NCBI RefSeq assembly: GCF_022605725.1
Contig: NC_065552.1
Location: 20,354,785 to 20,418,784, forward strand
Reading direction: 5' to 3'
Source of the DNA: Anthonomus grandis grandis
Taxonomy: Eukaryota > Arthropoda > Insecta > Coleoptera > Curculionidae
Length of the DNA stretch: 64,000 bases
Position numbers and translations under genes: made by a program. The stretch's first letter is position 1, and each line of letters starts with the position of its first letter. The notes under the pieces are model-generated. The model had not been told where the DNA came from and did not search any database. It was given only the letters and a program-made list of their open reading frames with translations. Positions 57,581-64,000 of this stretch are shown piece after piece.

Positions 57581-57732
57581 AGTCGCATTGTTATGATTTT
57601 CTAACTCTATAGAAAAAAAATTATTTATTTTAATAAGAAAAAAATACAAAATACTTACAGATCTCACTCTTTTGTAGAGCAGGTCTCTAACAGGTTTTAT
57701 CGGAATAGCGGTCTGCATGCTGGCCAGCCTAA

Positions 57733-58315
57733 GGCCGTCGTCCCACCAAAGATACACGACAGCGACGCCACATCTCCGCGATGTCGCCAGCGTGTATCTT
57801 TCGTGTCGAACCCATGTTTTAAAATTATTTTGTTCCCACCAACGCTGCGCCGAAGACACATCCAAAAGCGTGTCGCCTTCGTGTCGCCGGGAGACTGGAC
57901 ACTGGACGTGTCAGTTGCGAAGCAACATTCAAACTGTGTGTGTTGGCGTTTTTTTTTCATTTATCGACGTTTTGTTTTTTTGTTTATTATGGCACAACAA
58001 AATGCTGAACTGGATTTTAATGGATGTCTGTGCAGCTCCTTAGCAGCAACAAACTTTATTTATTTTTTATTTTTCTCAATAAAAGGATGCACTCACCATT
58101 TTCTTTTTTTTGCCTTTTTATTTTTTTTTCTATTCCGCAAATACCAATACATTGCAACCACATCCTCGTCTTCACTCGATGACATTTTGAACTAAACTGA
58201 ACAACTAAACGTAGGAAACACGAAACGCGTATCTTTGGTGGGGCAACTGCATGTCGTCTGAATGTGTCCAGGCGAAATCGTATCGCCGTCGCGTATCTTT
58301 GGTGGGACGACGGCC
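57733..58315. mobile_element. Internally deleted PIF/Harbinger element, 583 bp
   Basis: The ends GGCCGTCGTCCCACCAAAGA and its inverted partner are flanked by TAA on both sides (57730-57732 and 58316-58318), the Harbinger TWA target. Near the right side the minus strand encodes MSSSEDEDVVAMYWYLRNR followed by a lysine-rich stretch and W-stop-VHPF, which is the N-terminus of a Harbinger nuclease (normally ...WVHPI). From 57990 the plus strand encodes MAQQNAELDFNG, perhaps the start of the accessory protein. The rest is deleted. The word ACCAAAGATAC recurs near both ends. Confidence 0.82.
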
Positions 58316-58719
58316 TAAAACTGCTTGATATCGACCTCCTGAAGATACTCAATAACTATTCTAGCTACGTGGATGCGTGCATTATCCTGAATTAGGCACA
58401 GTATGCTGCAAAATATTACTTATGTTGGGAGAACGCCCACCAAGCAGTAACAATTCTGTGAAGCCCCTTAAAGATATTCTTCTCAGAGAATAATAGACCT
58501 TCCCCCGAAATTAGTTGAAGATTTTATGTTACACTGAAAATATCGCTTATCATCTCGTATATAAATAGCTATTCGTCGATCTGAGGAGTATAAACAAAAT
58601 ATTGACTTTATCATTTATATTTCTAATGCTAACCATGCTACCCGGTGCTCCCTAGTGAGACGAGGAACAATGACAGCTACTGTGCCTTATTCCAGATTGC
58701 CTCAAGATGTATCTAACGG

Positions 58720-61560
58720 CTCTGATAATATCCATATATTTCGAGCGAGCAACGCTCACCCCAAATGCGTAAGGTACGGCAAGAACCATCAGTTGCAGGA
58801 ATGCGAGAAACCTCTTGTACTCTACTGATATGCGCTATCTGTGAAGGTGTCCATACGCCGTCATACCAGGGATGTTTTAAGAATCCGAAACAAAAAGCAA
58901 TCCCTGCTACCTCCAACTTCAGATGGGCACAGTAGAATAATTCTAACCTTGCTGCCTCAGTCGCTTTACGCCACAACCTGCTCCCATCATCAATAACAAT
59001 ACCATTTTTAATCCTTAACAAATGTTCGCCGCTTTCATGTCATCTATGCAACAGCAATTCACGCAGCTGATGCAGTTATTAATCTGTTCTTCGCAAACCG
59101 TTTAATATCTAACAATTCTATCGTAAAATGTTGGTGTTAAAAATAGCCTCTGTCAATATTAACAATATTTGCAGAAAAAGGCTGAAATCCAAAGATTCTT
59201 GGAAGACCACAGCCTCGATGTTTTCGAAATTCAAGATACGTTCTTGAACGCCTCAACACCGCTTCTCACTGGCTAACTATAATGTCATTAGTCTTGCAGG
59301 ATGAGAGGCACATCCGAAATTCTCTTTCCGAATTTTTCTTTAAAAGCACTGCCATGCTGAGACAAACGCATGTCCTGCATGAGCTCTCTTCTAACTACCT
59401 TCCCATTTATATGGAATCTGGTCATGTCGCAAACATCCCCGCCACTCCTCCGTCCTATAGTCTTCACAAAGTCGGCAGCATACAGGAATCATCTACAGTC
59501 CCAGTCCTCAGATATCAAATGTTAATTCATGGTTGACAGAAAACATCTCTGAAGCTTCATAAGTTAGAGAGAGCTTCCTGAAAACCTTAAAAAAAACATT
59601 TTCCAGATGATATAAGAAAGGAAATAAGACACCGCAACCGTCTTGGAAAACACGCCGTAAGCACAGGCGACCCCTTTATAAAACTGCAATTTTGTCGCGC
59701 CAATCGTCCAGTGCAAACATTTCTTGAATAACTCAACTTCAAAAGGTGATAGCAAAAACTCGTCGATATTGAGAAGAATTTGAATATCTCTCAGAGTTTT
59801 TCCGCCTAGCTGAGAACTTATTTAAAAAGGGTAGAAATCTCCTTTTCTTTATTAACTACAACAACTCGAAGATTTCGATCCACAACAAAAGGTATAATAG
59901 TGTTTTTTTTTCGTACTGCCCCACTAAATGGAAATGCGCTGATGTCTTCATCCCTAAAAAAGGAGAATCAGCGACAAATCAATCGAGTTAGAGGCCAATT
60001 AGTCTTTTTTCAGGGATGGAAAAAATCACCGACAAAGCTATCCTCAGCCCGCTCTCCTTGTTCCGTAATAGTCACGAAATTATCGCCGATGGTCAGTTTG
60101 GTTTTGGAACCAAACACTCCACCAGACAACCAGGCTCGCCTTTCATATTCTGTCCGGAGCTAATTGTGGAATGCACACCAGGGGCCGTATTTTTGAAACC
60201 ATTCGACGTTGATTCGCATACGAAATTAGAGGATTTCGCACGAAAAATCGATATTCGTATTTCCGACCGTTTCGTATGCGAACTTTTTCGCATGCGGTGT
60301 CTCGAATGGGTATATACTTTTCGAATTTCAAAGTTCGTATGCGATTGTTAATTTGATTTTGCCACTTGTTTTGATCTTAAACTAGCTGTTTTTTTTTCAA
60401 TTTGTGTGAGTTGGATAAGTATTTTCGTAGTGTTTTTTTGTTGTTTATTGAAAAAAAAAATAACAATAATTAAATGGCAAGATTAAACAATCTTGTGCAA
60501 AGAAACGTCGTCGATGCACTGGAAGAGACTGAAACTCTGGCAGATAGAAGAAATAGGATATACTCTTCATTTCTTGACCCATTTGAAATGTATTCAGATG
60601 CTCATTTTAATAAATATACATATAGATTAAGCGAGCCTATAACGATGAAATTGATGTGCTCCAGAGACTGTGTAATCTGTTCGTAACTTTTATCCACAAG
60701 GCTTGTGCAGTTTTAGCTGAAAAGTCTTGGGTGAATTTGCCCGACTTTAATTCCGGGTGCTCTTCCATAAATGAAATTAGTTCTTTCTTTTGCTCACTCG
60801 ACCCAAAACCGCAATATTTTTAATTTTTTGAATCCATCTTAAAAAAAAAGTCAATTCGAAAAACCCGAGAAACGCCAAGAAAAAACCTCAAAATTCTGTT
60901 TTGTTTTTAATAAACTTAAAATTGTAAGTTAGGTTAAAACATAGACGAGAAACATAAATAAGACATAGCCTCCAATAGAACTCGACTTTGCTATGTTGCC
61001 ACTACATTTCATGTTCGTATGCGAATGAAATTTCGAATGCTGTTCAAAAATGCACTTTTTAATTCGTGTGCGAATTGTGCCGCTCGACTTTGTTCGCATT
61101 GGAAGATTCTCGCATGGTTTCGAAAATACGGCCCCAGAACTATACTGTATTTCTCGATACAAGCAAGGCTTTCGACAAGATATGGCATGACCGTTTATTA
61201 CATAAACGGTCGCCGCCCGTTTTCCCGGATGTAAAAATTGTCTACTCTTTTCGGACCAACCGATCATTTCGTGTCTGATCAGATGGATTTGCATCCATCT
61301 ACTGCCCCGTAAAAGCAAAAGTTTTCCAGAATTCTCCTCTACCCCTCTTTATTTAATATTTTTATGCGCGAACTACCAAATCTACAATTTGCCAATGACA
61401 CCGCAACTATTTTAACATCCTACAAAAAACGGTTTATAAAATCTAGGCTGAAAAGACACATCAGTTTAATCTACTCCTGGATGGACCGATGGAGACAAGG
61501 GCTTAATCCCAGGAAGACCCAGATGGTGTGCTTTTCTAAGAAAAAGTGAGCTTTACTAGT
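58720..61560 (+). mobile_element. Degraded Jockey-like LINE
   Basis: ORF1 knuckles are visible as KCVRYGKNHQLQEC and CAICEGVHTPSYQGCF (58745-58880). ORF2 starts near 59129 with LKIASVNIN, the endonuclease N-terminus. RT pieces follow: KWKCADVFIPKKGE, RPISLFSGMEKI, IADGQFGFGTKHSTRQ (60080-60130), then after a Harbinger insertion NYTVFLDTSKAFDKIWHDRL (motif A, 61138-61200), a broken motif B, and LPNLQFANDTATIL (motif C; AND in place of ADD), with RQGLNPRKTQMVCFSKKK at the end. Stops and frameshifts are many. Confidence 0.75.
60182..61134. mobile_element. Internally deleted PIF/Harbinger element, 953 bp
   Basis: The ends GGGCCGTATTTTTGAAACCA and, inverted, GGGCCGTATTTTCGAAACCA are flanked by CAG on both sides (60179-60181 and 61135-61137). 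The 3-bp duplication fits Harbinger in size though not in the usual TWA sequence. On the plus strand from 60474 it encodes MARLNNLVQRNVVDALEE, RRNRIYSSFLDPFEMYSDAHF and YRLSE, a HARBI1 N-terminus. On the minus strand near 60835-60690 is SSEQKKELISFMEEHPEL, the start of a Myb/SANT-like accessory protein. Both genes are cut after their N-termini. The element splits the RT of the Jockey-like LINE. Confidence 0.82.
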
Positions 61561-61899
61561 CATCCAAAAACCTAGGAGAAGTAAGCCAAGGCCCAAGCTG
61601 GTAAGGCCAAAAGCCATATATATATACAGATATAAGAGTAAAATATATATATGTATATAACAAGCCCTAAAGAATAACAGTATCACAATACAGGAAAAAA
61701 CTCAATATCGCTAAGCAGTCGTAGATATTTATTCGTCCAAGATAATATTCATAAATCACAGAACGGTGTAGATGAGTTAGAGACTTTCTGAAATCATATT
61801 TTTTCAATATCATAACATATTTCATTTTAAAGTCAAAATAGCTTATTTGTCTCGACAGGCCATTAGCACTCCTAATCATTGGTATGCTAGAATGGGACT

Positions 61900-62640
61900 G
61901 AAAATATTTCAGATTGTCTATTCAGTCTGAATGGCACCATAAGTTTAAAAAGAGACAATAATTCAGAACAATTTATAGTAGCAATTAATACCTTATGCAT
62001 AAAACATAAGTTGAGTAATGTTCTTTGTGACTCTAATGTGGGTAAGTCCAGATTATCCCTGACTCACTGATAGTAATACTTCTGTTTCCTGTAAAAACAT
62101 CTAAAAGCAGCCACCCTTAAAAAGTGTATTTTGAGTGTTTTCAAGCTGCTCAATGTACATTTATTTGAAGAGGACCACACAATTGAGCCATATTACAAAA
62201 TGGGCCCAATAAGAGAGCAAGAAAGCAGTCTAAAAGGAAACATGGCACCTATTGATATGAAGGGACATTCTATTTAGGTGGCACCGATAAAAAAACTATC
62301 AAAAAACTTAAGGTCTTCTTGTAGGAGCACAGATTTATATAGGCATGGGATAAGCCTAAACAGCTTCAGATCATCAGCGAACATTAGCACATGATAATTT
62401 TTGAGTTTTCAACTTAAATCAATCAAAAAGAGGCAAAAAAAACCAGGGCCCAAGTGGGAGCCTTGTTGTACCAGCGACGCCACCAAAATTTCAGCGGAAC
62501 ATGTGCCTCTAAGATTAACCCGATCAAAAGCTCTGGAAACATCTGTATATATCGAGTCAACGTAAAATCCCTTCTTGAAGCAGCTGTAAGAATGCTTTAT
62601 AAATCCAAATTGCTTAGGATTCAATAGCTCCAACCAGTCC
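61900..62640 (-). pseudogene. LINE reverse transcriptase remnant
   Basis: The minus strand has LLNPKQFGFIKHS, then FYVDSIYTDVSRAFDRVNL (motif A), QGSHLGPGFFCLFLIDLS (motif B) and, in another frame, LSCANVR corresponding to a degraded FADD motif C. Farther on are IEQLENTQNTLFKGGCF-type C-terminal blocks. It is 5' truncated and heavily decayed, probably CR1/Jockey group. Confidence 0.65.
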
Positions 62641-63707
62641 TACGACTGACCAGGCAGTCAAGCAACTTTGGTAACTCAGATTATTTACACACAGCCCAAT
62701 AATTGGAAATTTCATTTCTACTACCAGATTTTAAAATGGGTTTTAAAAAACTTCTCTTCCAGAGAGTGGGAAAACAACCAGTACCCAGAGATTTATTAAA
62801 AATGAATAGTATCGGCTTCGTAAGAACACAAACACATTTCTTTAAGAAGAATGCCGGAATCTGGTCCAGCGCATAGGTTATTCTTTGAAGAAGTAATAAG
62901 CTTAAGTTAACGTTCTAAACATCCTGCCTTGACAGAGTTAAACTGCTCAGACAAATTGATTTATCAGAATCAAAAGGTGGTATGTCATTGACCTGCTCAT
63001 CTAAGTAGACGGATAAAAAGTATTCTGCAAACATATTCGCAGTATCCGATAAATATATTCATGCTAATCGTATCATTTTATATCATTATAGAAGAAAGGC
63101 TAAAACCGAGTTTCATTTCTACCTTATCAATGTATTATTCATTTCGCCTTCAGATCACCTGATAAAGATAAAGAACAAGTACTTAGCCACTGTTCTGGAA
63201 CACCGCAATCCCTTGATGCCAGATCTGGAGCAGTCACTTCACCCAACCTCACTCCTCCCACCCCCACGCCCACTGCCTCGGGATTAATCGATTGTCCCGA
63301 AAAACCTTCCTTTTCTGCCTTGCCTTGTTTCCCACAAAAATTTGGCCAGTAACTTTGTATAGTAATGTTATCTTGACCAAAAGTTAGCAATGTAAATATG
63401 TAACACTACGAAAATTATAAAAATAATTTTTTACAGATTTTATATTTTTAATGGTAATACTTTTTTCGCGGAGTGTATATTCAAGATTGATAAATTTACG
63501 TTTACTATTTTATGTATTACATAAAATCATATGACTTTCCGTTAAAGTATTTTATCATGTGATAATTTGCATTTTAACCTCAGTTTAATAAGCATATGTT
63601 GAAATGGAATACAAGGTGAGATATGGAGGATTACTTAAACGTGTTCTTATAACAAAAAAGGCATGTGACTAAAACATATTTTTTATATCAAATATTTGCT
63701 TATTATA
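62641..63707. other. No gene supported
   Basis: An 83-codon minus frame at 63139-63390 lies in a GC-richer patch with CCCACCCCC-type runs and matches nothing. No ends or repeats were identified. Confidence 0.35.
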
Positions 63708-64000
63708 CAGGTTGTCCTATAAGTCATAGATTAAACTCAAACAGGGGATAAAGGAAGTAATTTTCAATAAAAATCACTCCTTTGTTTGTTATGCAATTGT
63801 GAATAGCTTAAAAGTTATAGCCATATTTGTGTATTCCAGCACCTTGTTAAATAAAAGCTCTTAAAACTTTTTGTACCTAAAAATGTTGTGCCTTTCTAAT
63901 AAAAATATTGTTTTTAAACATAACTTTTCGAGAGCTCTAGAAAAAAATCTTCTGGACTTTTTACAACTTAGGTACTTAAATTAAAGTTCATTTTTTTGCA
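63708..64000. mobile_element. Left end of a further mariner-like element, running off the window
   Basis: CAGGTTGTCCTATAAGTCAT begins after TATA and continues with the low-complexity, A/T-rich style of the other mariner-like terminal repeats here. The interior and right end lie beyond the window. Confidence 0.5.

Noticed and set aside
63139..63390. 83-codon minus frame in a GC-rich patch
   Set aside because: The glycine/valine-rich part comes from a C-rich run; no homology was recognised.

Overview
The window looks like intergenic or heterochromatic DNA from an insect. The AT-rich sequence is packed with decayed eukaryotic transposable elements (TEs), the genes contain short GT-AG introns, and the families present (piggyBac, PIF/Harbinger, hAT, P-element-like, Penelope, Jockey/RTE/R2-like LINEs, Ty3/gypsy and many mariner-like elements with CAGGGTGT ends) match the usual repertoire of arthropods. 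A beetle is my guess, but nothing in the sequence proves the order. I found no host gene, rRNA, tRNA or CRISPR array that I can support. Almost every recognisable protein is a broken transposase or reverse transcriptase (RT).

Layout. 0-6 kb: LTR fragments, then an inverted pair of RTE-type RT remnants around a Jockey-type ORF1 remnant. 6-11.5 kb: three mariner-like remnants on the minus strand, one split cleanly by a 2.1-kb element with CCCAAGTAAC ends and an AT target duplication. 11.7-15.9 kb: a repeat copy, a back-to-back Penelope fragment (endonuclease minus, RT plus) and a P-element-like transposase C-terminus. 15.96-21.27 kb: a piggyBac element inserted exactly into the left edge of a PIF/Harbinger element, which itself sits in a repeat whose uninterrupted copy is at 11.76 kb. 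22.3-24.7 kb: a mariner-like element with ~500-bp inverted ends. 25-26 kb: an inverted-repeat element enclosing a graded pentanucleotide array. 27-33 kb: LINE copies, one nearly complete. 33-36 kb: an unusual DNA element with a transposase-like gene of a family I cannot name. 36-38 kb and 42.6-45.2 kb: two more mariner-like elements. 40-42.5 kb: an R2-group-like RT bracketed by inverted repeats. 45.8-50.2 kb: a large palindrome whose arms each carry an LTR. 50-53.7 kb: LINE, gypsy and mariner debris. 57-61.5 kb: diverged tandem repeats, a Jockey-like LINE and two internally deleted Harbinger elements. 63.7 kb to the end: the start of another mariner-like element.

The most informative parts are nested insertions that can be read against empty sites. 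(1) Harbinger inserted at TTA; its first base completed a TTAA, and piggyBac used that TTAA. (2) A 27-30-bp sequence is found twice, each time between 8-bp direct repeats, and one insertion is confirmed against an empty paralogous site. (3) A 60-bp unit with 14-bp perfect inverted ends and a 7-bp duplication interrupts a mariner-like transposase gene, and removing it restores the reading frame. These very small insertions are the best candidates here for something undescribed.
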